A stretch of DNA of 64,000 bases from NCBI GenBank assembly GCA_963170055.1, contig CAUJGJ010000432.1, forward strand, positions 219,201-283,200, in the 5' to 3' direction. The notes under the pieces are model-generated. The model was not told the origin of the DNA. It worked only from the letters and a program-made list of their open reading frames with translations, and did not search any database. The stretch comes from Halisarca cf. caerulea (Eukaryota; Porifera; Demospongiae; Chondrillida; Halisarcidae). The translations under genes were made by a program, and so were the position numbers. Below, piece after piece: positions 37,201 to 52,200 of the stretch (position 1 is its first letter; each line of letters opens with the position of its first letter).

Positions 37201-40200
37201 ATTCCCAGTGGACACACATGAAGTTTCTGAAGTGCTGTGGGCGTATTTGTGTAGTGTTGGATATGCTGGTGCTAATACCAATATTTGACACTAACACCAC
37301 GCACATTCCCATTGTACACACATGAAGTTTCTGAAGTGCTGTGGGCGTATTTGTGTAGTGTTGGATATGCTGGTGCTAATACCAATATTTGGCACTAGCA
37401 CCACGCACATTCCCAGTGGACACACATGAAGTTTCTTAAATACTGTGGGCGTATTTGTGTAATGTTGGATATGCTGGTGCTAATACCAATATTTGGCACT
37501 AGCACCGCGCACATTCCCAGTGGACACACATGACCTTTCTGAAGTGCTATGGACGTATTTGTGTAGTGTTGGATATGCTGGTGCTAATACCAATATTTGG
37601 CACTAGCACCACGCACATTCCCAGTGGACACACATGACCTTTCTGAAGTGCTGTGGGCGTATTTGTGTAGTGTTGGATATGCTGGCGCTAATACCAATAT
37701 TTGACACTAGCACCACGCACATTCCCATTGTACACACATGAAGTTTCTGAAGTGCTGTGGGCGTATTTGTGTAGTGTTGGATATGCTGGTGCTAATACCA
37801 ATATTTGGCACTAGCACCACGCACATTCCCAGTGGACACACATGACCTTTCTGAAGTGCTGTGGGCGTATTTGTGTAGTGTTGGATATGCTGGTGCTAAT
37901 ACCAATATTTGGCACTAGCACCACGCACATTCCCAGTGGACACACATGAAGTTTCTGAAGTGCTGTGGGCGTATTTGTGTAGTGTTGGATATGCTGGTGC
38001 TAATACCAATATTTGGCACTAGCACCACGCACATTCCCAGTGGACACACATGACCTTTCTGAAGTGCTGTGGGCGTATTTGTGTAGTGTTGGATATGCTG
38101 GCGCTAATAGCAATATTTGACACTAGCACCACGCACATTCCCATTGTACACACATGAAGTTTCTGAAGTGCTGTGGGCGTATTTGTGTAGTGTTGGATAT
38201 GCTGGTGCTAATACCAATATTTGGCACTAGCACCACGCACATTCCCAGTGGACACACATGACCTTTCTGAAGTGCTGTGGGCGTATTTGTGTAGTGTTGG
38301 ATATGCTGGTGCTAATACCAATATTTGGCACTAGCACCACGCACATTCCCAGTGGACACACATGAAGTTTCTGAAGTGCTGTGGGCGTATTTGTGTAGTG
38401 TTGGATATGCTGGTGCTAATACCAATATTTGACACTAGCACCACGCACATTCCCATTGTACACACATGAAGTTTCTGAAGTGCTGTGGGCGTATTTGTGT
38501 AGTGTTGGATATGCTGGTGCTAATACCAATATTTGGCACTAGCACCAAGCACATTCCCAGTGGACACACATGAAGTTTCTTAACTACTCTGGGCGTATTT
38601 GTGTAATGTTGGATATGCTGGTGCTAATACCAGTATTTGGCACTAGCACCACGCACATTCCCAGTCGACACAAATTAAGTTTCTGAAGTGCTGTGGGCGT
38701 ATTTGTGTAGTGTTGGATATGCTGGTGCTAATACCAATATTTGGCACTAGCACCACGCACATTCCCAGTGGATAAACATGACCTTTCAGAAGTGCTGTGG
38801 GCGTATTTGTGTAGTAGTGGATATTGCTGGTACTAATACCAATATTTGGCACTAGCACCACGCACATTCCCAGTGGACACACATGACCTTTCTAAAGTTC
38901 TGTGGGCGTATTTGTGTAGTGTTGGATATGCTGGTGCTAATACCAATATTTGGCACTAGCACCACGCACATTCCCAGTGGACACACATGAAGTTTCTTAA
39001 CTACTGTGGGCGTATTTGTGTAATGTTGGATATGCTGGTGCTAATACCAATATTTGGCACTAGCACCACGCACATTCCCAGTGGACACACATGACCTTTC
39101 TGAAGTGCTGTGGGCGTATTTGTGTAGTGTTGGATATGCTGGTGCTAATACCAATATTTGGCACTAGCACCACGCACATTCCCATTGGACACACATGAAG
39201 TTTCTTAACTACTGTGGGCGTATTTGTTTAATGTTGTATATACTGGTGCTAATACCAATATTTGGCGATAGCACCACGCACATTCCCAGTGGACACACAT
39301 GACCTTTCTGAAGTGCTGTGGGCGTATTTGTGTAGTGTTGGATATGCTGGTGCTAATACCAATATTTGGCACTAGCACCACGCACATTCCCAGTGGACAC
39401 ACATGACCTTTCTGAAGTGCTGTGGGCGTATTTGTGTAGTGTTGGATATGCTGGTGCTAAAACCAATATTTGGCACTAGCACCACGCACATTCCCAGTGG
39501 ACACACATGAAGTTTCTTAACTACTGTGGGCGTATTTGTGTAATGTTGGATATGCTGGTGCTAATACCAATATTTGGCACTAGCACCACGCACATTCCCA
39601 GTGGACACACATGAAGTTTCTTAACTACTGTGGGCGTATTTGTGTAATGTTGGATATGCTGGTGCTAATACCAATATTTGGCACTAGCACCACGCACATT
39701 CCCAGTGGACACACATGAAGTTTCTGAAGTGCTGTGGGCGTTTTTGTGTAGTGTTGGATATGCTGGTGCTAATACCAATATTTGGCACTAGCACCACGCA
39801 CATTTCCAGTGGACACACATGAAGTTTCTGAAGTGCTGTGGGCGTATTTGTGTAGTGTTGGATATGCTGGTGCTAATACCAATATTTGGCACTAGCACCA
39901 CGCACATTCTCAGTGGACACACATGAAGTTTCTGAAGTGCTGTGGGCGTATTTGTGTAGTGTTGGATATGCTGGTGCTAATACCAATATTTGGCACTAGC
40001 ACCACGCACATTCCCAGTGGACACACATGACCTTTCTGAAATGCTGTGGGCGTATTTGTGTAGTGTTGAATATGCTGGTGCTAATACCAATATTTGGCAC
40101 TAGCACCACGCACATTTCCAGTGGACACACATGAAGTTTCTGAAGTGCTGTGGGCGTATTTGTGTAGTGTTGGATGTGCTGGTGCTAATACAAATATTTT

Positions 40201-43200
40201 GCACTAGCACCACGCACATTCCCAGTGGACACACATGACCTTTCTAAAGTTCTGTGGGCGTATTTGTGTAGTGTTGGATATGCTGGTGCTAATACCAATA
40301 TTTGGCACTAGCACCACGCACATTCCCAGTGGACACACATGAAGTTTCTTAACTACTGTGGGCGTATTTGTGTAATGTTGGATATGCTGGTGCTAATACC
40401 AATATTTGGCACTAGCACCACGCACATTCCCAGTGGACACACATGAAGTTTCTGAAGTGCTATGGGCGTTTTTGTGTAGTGTTGGATATGCTGGTGCTAA
40501 TACCAATATTTGGCACTAGCACCACGCACATTTCCAGTGGACACACATGAAGTTTCTGAAGTGCTGTGGGCGTATTTGTGTAGTGTTGGATATGCTGGTG
40601 CTAATACCAATATTTGGCACTAGCACCACGCACATTCTCAGTGGACACACATGAAGTTTCTGAAGTGCTGTGGGCGTATTTGTGTAGTGTTGGATATGCT
40701 GGTGCTAATACCAATATTTGGCACTAGCACCACGCACATTCCCAGTGGACACACATGACCTTTCTGAAGTGCTGTGGGCGTATTTGTGTAGTGTTGAATA
40801 TGCTGGTGCTAATACCAATATTTGGCACTAGCACCACGCACATTTCCAGTGGACACACATGAAGTTTCTGAAGTGCTGTGGGCGTATTTGTGTAGTGTTG
40901 GATGTGCTGGTGCTAATACCAATATTTTGCACTAGCACCACGCACATTCCCAGTGGACACACATGACCTTTCTAAAGTTCTGTGGGCGTATTTGTGTAGT
41001 GTTGGATATGCTGGTGCTAATACCAATATTTGGCACTAGCACCACGCACATTCCCAGTGGACACACATGAAGTTTCTTAACTACTGTGGTCGTATTTGTG
41101 TAATGTTGGATATGCTGGTGCTAATACCAATATTTGGCACTAGCACCACGCACATTCCCAGTGGACACACATGACCTTTCTGAAGTGCTGTGGGCGTATT
41201 TGTGTAGTGTTGGATATGCTGGTGCTAATACCAATATTTGGCACTAGCACCACGCACATTCCCAGTGGACACACATGAAGTTTCTTAACTACTGTGGGCG
41301 TATTTGTTTAATGTTGTATATGCTGGTGCTAATACCAATATTTGGCACTAGCACCACGCACATTCCCAGTGGACACACATGACCTTTCTGAAGTGCTGTG
41401 GGCGTATTTGTGTAATGTTGGATATGCTGGATCTAATACCAATATTTGGCACTAGCACCACGCACATTCCCAGTGGACACACATGACCTTTCTGAAGTGC
41501 TGTGGGCGTATTTGTGTAGTGTTGGATATGCTGGTGCTAAAACCAATATTTGGCACTAGCACCACGCACATTCCCAGTGGACACACATGAAGTTTGTTAA
41601 CTACTGTGGGCGTATTTGTGTAATGTTGGATATGCTGGTGCTAATACCAATATTTGGCACTAGCACCACGCACATTCCCAGTGGACACACATGAAGTTTC
41701 TTAACTACTGTGGGCGTATTTGTGTAATGTTGGATATGCTGGTGCTAATACCAATATTTGGCACTAGCACCACGCACATTCCCAGTGGACACACATGAAG
41801 TTTCTGAAGTGCTGTGGGCGTATTTGTGTAGTGTTGGATATGCTGGTGCTAATACCAATATTTGGCACTAGCACCACGCACATTCCCAGTGGACACACAT
41901 GACCTTTCTGAAGTGCTGTGGGCGTATTTGTGTAGTGTTGGATATGCTGGTGCTAATACCAATATTTGGCACTAGCACCACGCACATTTCCAGTGGACAC
42001 ACATGAAGTTTCTGAAGTGCTGTGGGCGTATTTGTGTAGTGCTGGATATGCTGGTGCTAATACCAATATTTGGCACTAGCACCACGCACATTCTCAGTGG
42101 ACACACATGAAGTTTCTTAACTACTGTGGGCGTATTTGTGTAATGTTGTATATGCTGGTGCTAATACCAATATTTGGCACTAGCACCACGCACATTCTCA
42201 GTGGACACACATGAAGTTTGTAAAATACTCTGGGCGTATTTGTGTAATGTTGGATATGCTGGTGCTAATACCAATATTTGGCACTAGCACCACGCACATT
42301 CCCAGTGGACACACATGACCTTTCTAAAGTTCTATGGGCGTATTTGTGTAGTGTTGGATATGCAGGTGCTAATGCCAATATTTGGCACTAGCACCACGCA
42401 CATTCCCAGTGGACACACATGAAGTTTCTTAACTACTGTGGGCGTATTTGTGTAATGTTGGATATGCTGGTGCTAATACCAATATTTGGCACTAGCACCA
42501 CGCACATTCCCAGTGGACACACATGAAGTTTCTTAACTACTGTGGGCGTATTTGTTTAATGTTGTATATGCTGGTGCTAATACCAATATTTGGCACTAGC
42601 ACCACGCACATTCCAAGTGGACACACATGACCTTTCTAAAGTTCTGTGGGCGTATTTGTGTAGTGTTGGATATGCTGGTGCTAATACCAATATTTGGCAC
42701 TAGCACCACGCACATTCCCAGTGGAAACACATGAAGTTTCTTATCTACTGTGGGCGTATTTGTGTAATGTTGGATATGCTGGTGCTAATACCAATATTTG
42801 GCACTAGCACCACGCACATTCCCAGTGGACACACATGAAGTTTCTTAACTACTGTGGGCGTATTTGTGTAATGTTGGATATGCTGGTGCTAATACCAATA
42901 TTTGGCACTAGCACCACGCACATTCCCAGTGGACACACATGAAGTTTGTTAACTACTGTGGGCGTATTTGTGTAATGTTGGATATGCTGGTGCTAATACC
43001 AATATTTGGCACTAGCACCACGCACATTCCCAGTGGACACACATGAAGTTTCTTAACTACTGTGGGCGTATTTGTGTAATGTTGGATATGCTGGTGCTAA
43101 TACCAATATTTGGCACTAGCACCACGCACATTCCCAGTGGACACACATGAAGTTTCTGAAGTGCTGTGGGCGTATTTGTGTAGTGTTGGATATGCTGGTG

Positions 43201-46200
43201 CTAATACCAATATTTGGCACTAGCACCACGCACATTCCCAGTGGACACACATGACCTTTCTGAAGTGCTGTGGGCGTATTTGTGTAGTGTTGGATATGCT
43301 GGTGCTAATACCAATATTTGGCACTAGCACCACGCACATTTCCAGTGGACACACATGAAGTTTCTGAAGTGCTGTGGGCGTATTTGTGTAGTGCTGGATA
43401 TGCTGGTGCTAATACCAATATTTGGCACTAGCACCACGCACATTCTCAGTGGACACACATGAAGTTTCTTAACTACTGTGGGCGTATTTGTGTAATGTTG
43501 TATATGCTGGTGCTAATACCAATATTTGGCACTAGCACCACGCACATTCTCAGTGGACACACATGAAGTTTGTAAAATACTCTGGGCGTATTTGTGTAAT
43601 GTTGGATATGCTGGTGCTAATACCAATATTTGGCACTAGCACCACGCACATTCCCAGTGGACACACATGACCTTTCTAAAGTTCTATGGGCGTATTTGTG
43701 TAGTGTTGGATATGCAGGTGCTAATGCCAATATTTGGCACTAGCACCACGCACATTCCCAGTGGACACACATGAAGTTTCTTAACTACTGTGGGCGTATT
43801 TGTGTAATGTTGGATATGCTGGTGCTAATACCAATATTTGGCACTAGCACCACGCACATTCCCAGTGGACACACATGAAGTTTCTTAACTACTGTGGGCG
43901 TATTTGTTTAATGTTGTATATGCTGGTGCTAATACCAATATTTGGCACTAGCACCACGCACATTCCAAGTGGACACACATGACCTTTCTAAAGTTCTGTG
44001 GGCGTATTTGTGTAGTGTTGGATATGCTGGTGCTAATACCAATATTTGGCACTAGCACCACGCACATTCCCAGTGGACACACATGAAGTTTCTTATCTAC
44101 TGTGGGCGTATTTGTGTAATGTTGGATATGCTGGTGCTAATACCAATATTTGGCACTAGCACCACGCACATTCCCAGTGGACACACATGAAGTTTCTTAA
44201 CTACTGTGGGCGTATTTGTGTAATGTTGGATATGCTGGTGCTAATACCAATATTTGGCACTAGCACCACGCACATTCCCAGTGGACACACATGAAGTTTC
44301 TGAAGTGCTGTGGGCGTATTTGTGCAGTGTTGGATATGCTGGTGCTAATACCAATATTTGGCACTAGCACCACGCACATTTCCAGTGGACACACATGACC
44401 TTTCTGAAGTGCTGTGGGCGTATTTGTGTAGTGTTGGATATGCTGGTGCTAATACCAATATTTGGCACTAGCACCACGCACATTTCCAGTGGACACACGA
44501 AGTTTCTGAAGTGCTGTGGGCGTATTTGTGTAGTGTTGGATATGCTGGTGCTAATACCAATATTTGGCACTAGCACCACGCACATTCCCAGTGGACACAC
44601 ATGAAGTTTCTTAACTACTGTGGGCGTATTTGTGTAATGTTGGATATGCTGGTGCTAATACCAATATTTGGCACTAGCACCACGCACATTCCCAGTGGAC
44701 ACACATGACCTTTCTAAAGTTCTGTGGGCGTATTTGTGTAGTGTTGGATATGCTGGTGCTAATACCAATATTTGGCACTAGCACCATGCACATTCCCAGT
44801 TGAAACACGTGAAGTTTCTTAACTACTGTGGGCGTATTTGTGTAATGTTCGATATGCTGGTGCTAATACCAATATTTGGCACTAGCACCACGCACATTCC
44901 CAGTGGACAAACATGCAGTTTCTGAAGTGCTGTGGGCGTATTTGTGTAGTGTTGGATATGCTGGTGCTAATTCCAATATTTTCCACTAGCACCACGCACA
45001 TTCCCAGTGGACACACATGACCTTTCTGAAGTGCTGTGGGCGTATTTGTGTAGTGTTGGATATGCTGGTGCTAATACCAATATTTGGCCCTAGCACCACG
45101 CACATTCCCAGTGGACACACATGAAGTTTCTTAACTACTGTGGGCGTATTTGTGTAATGTTGGATATGCTGGTGCTAATACCAATATTTGGCACTAGCAC
45201 CACGCACATTCCCAGTGGACACACATGAAGTTTCTTAACTACTGTGGGCGTATTTGTGTAGTGTTGGATATGCTGGTGCTAATACCAATATTTGGCACTA
45301 GCACCACGCACATTCCCAGTGGACACACATGACCTTTCTGAAGTGCTGTGGGCGTATTTGTGTAGTGTTGGATATTCTGGTGCTAATACCAATATTTGGC
45401 ACTAGCACCACGCACATTCCCAGTGGACACACATGAAGTTTCTTAACTACTGTGGGCGTATTTGTGTAATGTTGTATATGCTGGTGCTAATACCAATATT
45501 TGGCACTAGCACCACGCACATTCTCAGTGGACACACATGAAGTTTCTTAACTACTGTGGGCGTATTAGTGTAATGTTGGATATGCTGGTGCTAATACCAA
45601 TATTTGGCACTAGCACCACGCACATTCCCAGTGGACACACATGACCTTTCTAAAGTTCTATGGGCGTATTTGTGTAGTGTTGGATATGCAGGTGCTAATG
45701 CCAATATTTGGCACTAGCACCACGCACATTCCCAGTGGACACACATGAAGTTTCTTAACTACTGTGGGCGTATTTGTGTAATGTTGGATATGCTGGTGCT
45801 AATACCAATATTTGGCACTAGCACCACGCACATTCCCAGTGGACACACATGACCTTTCTGAAGTGCTGTGGGCGTATTTGTGTAGTGTTGGATATGCTGG
45901 TGCTAATACCAATATTTGGCACTAGCACCACGCACATTCCCAGTGGACACACATGAAGTTTCTTAACTACTGTGGGCATATTTGTTTAATGTTGTATATG
46001 CTGGTGCTAATACCAATATTTGGCACTAGCACCACGCACATTCCCAGTGGACACACATGACCTTTCTAAAGTTCTGTGGGCGTATTTGTGTAGTGTTGGA
46101 TATGCTGGTGCTAATACCAATATTTGGCACTAGCACCACGCACATTCCCAGTGGAAACACATGAAGTTTCTTATCTACTGTGGGCGTATTTGTGTAATGT

Positions 46201-49200
46201 TGGATATGCTGGTGCTAATACCAATATTTGGCACTAGCACTACGCACATTCCCAGTGGACACACATGAAGTTTCTTAACTACTGTGGGCGTATTTGTGTA
46301 ATGTTGGATATGCTGGTGCTAATACCAATATTTGGCACTAGCACCACGCACATTCCCAGTGGACACACATGAAGTTTCTTAACTACTGTGGGCGTATTTG
46401 TGTAGTGTTGGATATGCTGGTGCTAATACCAATATTTGGCACTAGCACCACGCACATTCCCAGTGGACACACATGACCTTTCTGAAGTGCTGTGGGCGTA
46501 TTTGTGTAGTGTTGGATATTCTGGTGCTAATACCAATATTTGGCACTAGCACCACGCACATTCCCAGTGGACACACATGAAGTTTCTTAACTACTGTGGG
46601 CGTATTTGTGTAATGTTGTATATGCTGGTGCTAATACCAATATTTGGCACTAGCACCACGCACATTCTCAGTGGACACACATGAAGTTTCTTAACTACTG
46701 TGGGCGTATTAGTGTAATGTTGGATATGCTGGTGCTAATACCAATATTTGGCACTAGCACCACGCACATTCCCAGTGGACACACATGACCTTTCTAAAGT
46801 TCTATGGGCGTATTTGTGTAGTGTTGGATATGCAGGTGCTAATGCCAATATTTGGCACTAGCACCACGCACATTCCCAGTGGACACACATGAAGTTTCTT
46901 AACTACTGTGGGCGTATTTGTGTAATGTTGGATATGCTGGTGCTAATACCAATATTTGGCACTAGCACCACGCACATTCCCAGTGGACACACATGACCTT
47001 TCTGAAGTGCTGTGGGCGTATTTGTGTAGTGTTGGATATGCTGGTGCTAATACCAATATTTGGCACTAGCACCACGCACATTCCCAGTGGACACACATGA
47101 AGTTTCTTAACTACTGTGGGCATATTTGTTTAATGTTGTATATGCTGGTGCTAATACCAATATTTGGCACTAGCACCACGCACATTCCCAGTGGACACAC
47201 ATGACCTTTCTAAAGTTCTGTGGGCGTATTTGTGTAGTGTTGGATATGCTGGTGCTAATACCAATATTTGGCACTAGCACCACGCACATTCCCAGTGGAA
47301 ACACATGAAGTTTCTTATCTACTGTGGGCGTATTTGTGTAATGTTGGATATGCTGGTGCTAATACCAATATTTGGCACTAGCACTACGCACATTCCCAGT
47401 GGACACACATGAAGTTTCTGAAGTGCTGTGGGCGTTTTTGTGTAATGTTGGATATGCTGGTGCTAATATCAATATTTGGCACTAGAACCACGCACATTCC
47501 CTGTGGACACACATGAAGTTTCTTAACTACTGTGGGCGTATTTGTGTAATGTTTTATATGCTTTTGCTAATACCAATATTTGGCACTAGCACCACGCACA
47601 TTCCCAGTGGACACACATGACCTTTCTGAAGTTCTGTGGGCGTATTTGTGTAGTGTTGGATATGCTGGTACTAATACCAATATTTGGCACTAGCACCACG
47701 CACATTCCCAGTGGACACACATGAAGTTTCGGAAGTTCTGTGGGCGTATTTGTGTAGTGTTGGATATGCTGGTGCTAATACCAATATTAGGCACTAGCAT
47801 CAAGCACATTCCCAGTGGACACACATGAAGTTTCTGAAGTGCTGTGGGCGTATTTGTGTACTGTTGGATATGCTGGTGCTAATACCAATATTTGGCACTA
47901 GCACCACGCACATTCCCCGTGGACACACATGACCTTTCTGAAGTGCTGTGGGCGTGTTTGTGTAGTGTTGGATATGCTGGTGCTAATACCAATAATTGGC
48001 ACTAGCACCACGCACATTCCCAGTGGACACACATGAAGTTTCTGAAGTGCTGTGGGCGTATTTGTGTAGTGTTGGATATGCTGGTGCTAATACCAATATT
48101 TGGCACTAGCACCACGCACATTCCCAGTGGACACACATGAAGTTTCTTAACTACTGTGGGCGTATTTGTGTAATGTTGGATATGTTGATGCTAATACCAA
48201 TATTTGGCACTAGCACCACGCACATTCCCAGTGGACACACATGAAGTTTCTGAAGTGCTGTGGGCGTTTTTGTGTAGTGTTGGATATGCTGGTGCTAATA
48301 CCAATATTTGGCACTAGTACCACGCACATTTCCAGTGGACACACATGAAGTTTCTGAAGTGCTGTGGGCGTATTTGTGTAGTGTTGGATATGCTGGTGCT
48401 AATACCAATATTTGGCACTAGCACCACGCACATTCTCAGTGGACACACATGTAGTTTCTGAAGTGCTGTGGGCGTATTTGTGTAGTGTTGGATATGCTGG
48501 TGCTAATACCAATATTTGGCACTAACACCACGCACATTCCCAGTGGACACACATGACCTTTCTGAAGTGCTGTGGGCGTATTTGTGTAGTGTTGAATATG
48601 CTGGTGCTAATACCAATATTTGGCACTAGCACCACGCACATTTCCAGTGGACACACATGAAGTTTCTGAAGTGCTGTGGGCGTATTTGTGTAGTGTTGGA
48701 TGTGCTGGTGCTAATACCAATATTTTGCACTAGCACCACGCACTTTCCCAGTGGACACACATGACCTTTCTAAAGTTCTGCGGGCGTATTTGTGTAGTGT
48801 TGGATATGCTGGTGCTAATACCAATATTTGGCACTAGCACCACGCACATTCCCAGTGGACACACATGAAGTTTCTTAACTACTGTGGTCGTATTTGTGTA
48901 ATGTTGGATATGCTGGTGCTAATACCAATATTTGGCACTAGCACCACGCACATTCCCAGTGGACACACATGACCTTTCTGAAGTGATGTGGGCGTATTTG
49001 TGTACTGTTGGATATGCTGGTGCTAATACCAATATTTGGCACTAGCACCACGCACATTCCCAGTGGACACACATGAAGTTTCTGAAGTGCTGTGGGCGTA
49101 TTTGTGTAGTGTTGGATATGCTGGTGCTAATACCAATATTTGGCACTAGCACCACGCACATTCCCAGTGGACACACATGACCTTTCTGAAGTGCTGTGGG

Positions 49201-52200
49201 CGTATTTGTGTAGTGTTGGATATGCTGGTGCTAATACCAATATTTGGCACTAGCACCACGCACATTTCCAGTGGACACACATGAAGTTTCTGAAGTGCTG
49301 TGGGCGTATTTGTGTAGTGCTGGATATGCTGGTGCTAATACCAATATTTGGCACTAGCACCACGCACATTCTCAGTGGACACACATGAAGTTTCTTAACT
49401 ACTGTGGGCGTATTTGTGTAATGTTGTATATGCTGGTGCTAATACCAATATTTGGCACTAGCACCACGCACATTCTCAGTGGACACACATGAAGTTTGTA
49501 AAATACTCTGGGCGTATTTGTGTAATGTTGGATATGCTGGTGCTAATACCAATATTTGGCACTAGCACCACGCACATTCCCAGTGGACACACATGACCTT
49601 TCTAAAGTTCTATGGGCGTATTTGTGTAGTGTTGGATATGCAGGTGCTAATGCCAATATTTGGCACTAGCACCACGCACATTCCCAGTGGACACACATGA
49701 AGTTTCTTAACTACTGTGGGCGTATTTGTGTAGTGTTGGATATGCTGGTGCTAATACCAATATTTGGCACTAGCACCACGCACATTCCCAGTGGACACAC
49801 ATGACCTTTCTGAAGTGCTGTGGGCGTATTTGTGTAGTGTTGGATATTCTGGTGCTAATACCAATATTTGGCACTAGCACCACGCACATTCCCAGTGGAC
49901 ACACATGAAGTTTCTTAACTACTGTGGGCGTATTTGTGTAATGTTGTATATGCTGGTGCTAATACCAATATTTGGCACTAGCACCACGCACATTCTCAGT
50001 GGACACACATGAAGTTTCTTAACTACTGTGGGCGTATTAGTGTAATGTTGGATATGCTGGTGCTAATACCAATATTTGGCACTAGCACCACGCACATTCC
50101 CAGTGGACACACATGACCTTTCTAAAGTTCTATGGGCGTATTTGTGTAGTGTTGGATATGCAGGTGCTAATGCCAATATTTGGCACTAGCACCACGCACA
50201 TTCCCAGTGGACACACATGAAGTTTCTTAACTACTGTGGGCGTATTTGTGTAATGTTGGATATGCTGGTGCTAATACCAATATTTGGCACTAGCACCACG
50301 CACATTCCCAGTGGACACACATGACCTTTCTGAAGTGCTGTGGGCGTATTTGTGTAGTGTTGGATATGCTGGTGCTAATACCAATATTTGGCACTAGCAC
50401 CACGCACATTCCCAGTGGACACACATGAAGTTTCTTAACTACTGTGGGCATATTTGTTTAATGTTGTATATGCTGGTGCTAATACCAATATTTGGCACTA
50501 GCACCACGCACATTCCCAGTGGACACACATGACCTTTCTAAAGTTCTGTGGGCGTATTTGTGTAGTGTTGGATATGCTGGTGCTAATACCAATATTTGGC
50601 ACTAGCACCACGCACATTCCCAGTGGAAACACATGAAGTTTCTTATCTACTGTGGGCGTATTTGTGTAATGTTGGATATGCTGGTGCTAATACCAATATT
50701 TGGCACTAGCACTACGCACATTCCCAGTGGACACACATGAAGTTTCTGAAGTGCTGTGGGCGTTTTTGTGTAATGTTGGATATGCTGGTGCTAATATCAA
50801 TATTTGGCACTAGAACCACGCACATTCCCTGTGGACACACATGAAGTTTCTTAACTACTGTGGGCGTATTTGTGTAATGTTTTATATGCTTTTGCTAATA
50901 CCAATATTTGGCACTAGCACCACGCACATTCCCAGTGGACACACATGACCTTTCTGAAGTTCTGTGGGCGTATTTGTGTAGTGTTGGATATGCTGGTACT
51001 AATACCAATATTTGGCACTAGCACCACGCACATTCCCAGTGGACACACATGAAGTTTCGGAAGTTCTGTGGGCGTATTTGTGTAGTGTTGGATATGCTGG
51101 TGCTAATACCAATATTAGGCACTAGCATCAAGCACATTCCCAGTGGACACACATGAAGTTTCTGAAGTGCTGTGGGCGTATTTGTGTACTGTTGGATATG
51201 CTGGTGCTAATACCAATATTTGGCACTAGCACCACGCACATTCCCCGTGGACACACATGACCTTTCTGAAGTGCTGTGGGCGTGTTTGTGTAGTGTTGGA
51301 TATGCTGGTGCTAATACCAATAATTGGCACTAGCACCACGCACATTCCCAGTGGACACACATGAAGTTTCTGAAGTGCTGTGGGCGTATTTGTGTAGTGT
51401 TGGATATGCTGGTGCTAATACCAATATTTGGCACTAGCACCACGCACATTCCCAGTGGACACACATGAAGTTTCTTAACTACTGTGGGCGTATTTGTGTA
51501 ATGTTGGATATGTTGATGCTAATACCAATATTTGGCACTAGCACCACGCACATTCCCAGTGGACACACATGAAGTTTCTGAAGTGCTGTGGGCGTTTTTG
51601 TGTAGTGTTGGATATGCTGGTGCTAATACCAATATTTGGCACTAGTACCACGCACATTTCCAGTGGACACACATGAAGTTTCTGAAGTGCTGTGGGCGTA
51701 TTTGTGTAGTGTTGGATATGCTGGTGCTAATACCAATATTTGGCACTAGCACCACGCACATTCTCAGTGGACACACATGAAGTTTCTGAAGTGCTGTGGG
51801 CGTATTTGTGTAGTGTTGGATATGCTGGTGCTAATACCAATATTTGGCACTAACACCACGCACATTCCCAGTGGACACACATGACCTTTCTGAAGTGCTG
51901 TGGGCGTATTTGTGTAGTGTTGAATATGCTGGTGCTAATACCAATATTTGGCACTAGCACCACGCACATTTCCAGTGGACACACATGAAGTTTCTGAAGT
52001 GCTGTGGGCGTATTTGTGTAGTGTTGGATGTGCTGGTGCTAATACCAATATTTTGCACTAGCACCACGCACTTTCCCAGTGGACACACATGACCTTTCTA
52101 AAGTTCTGCGGGCGTATTTGTGTAGTGTTGGATATGCTGGTGCTAATACCAATATTTGGCACTAGCACCACGCACATTCCCAGTGGACACACATGAAGTT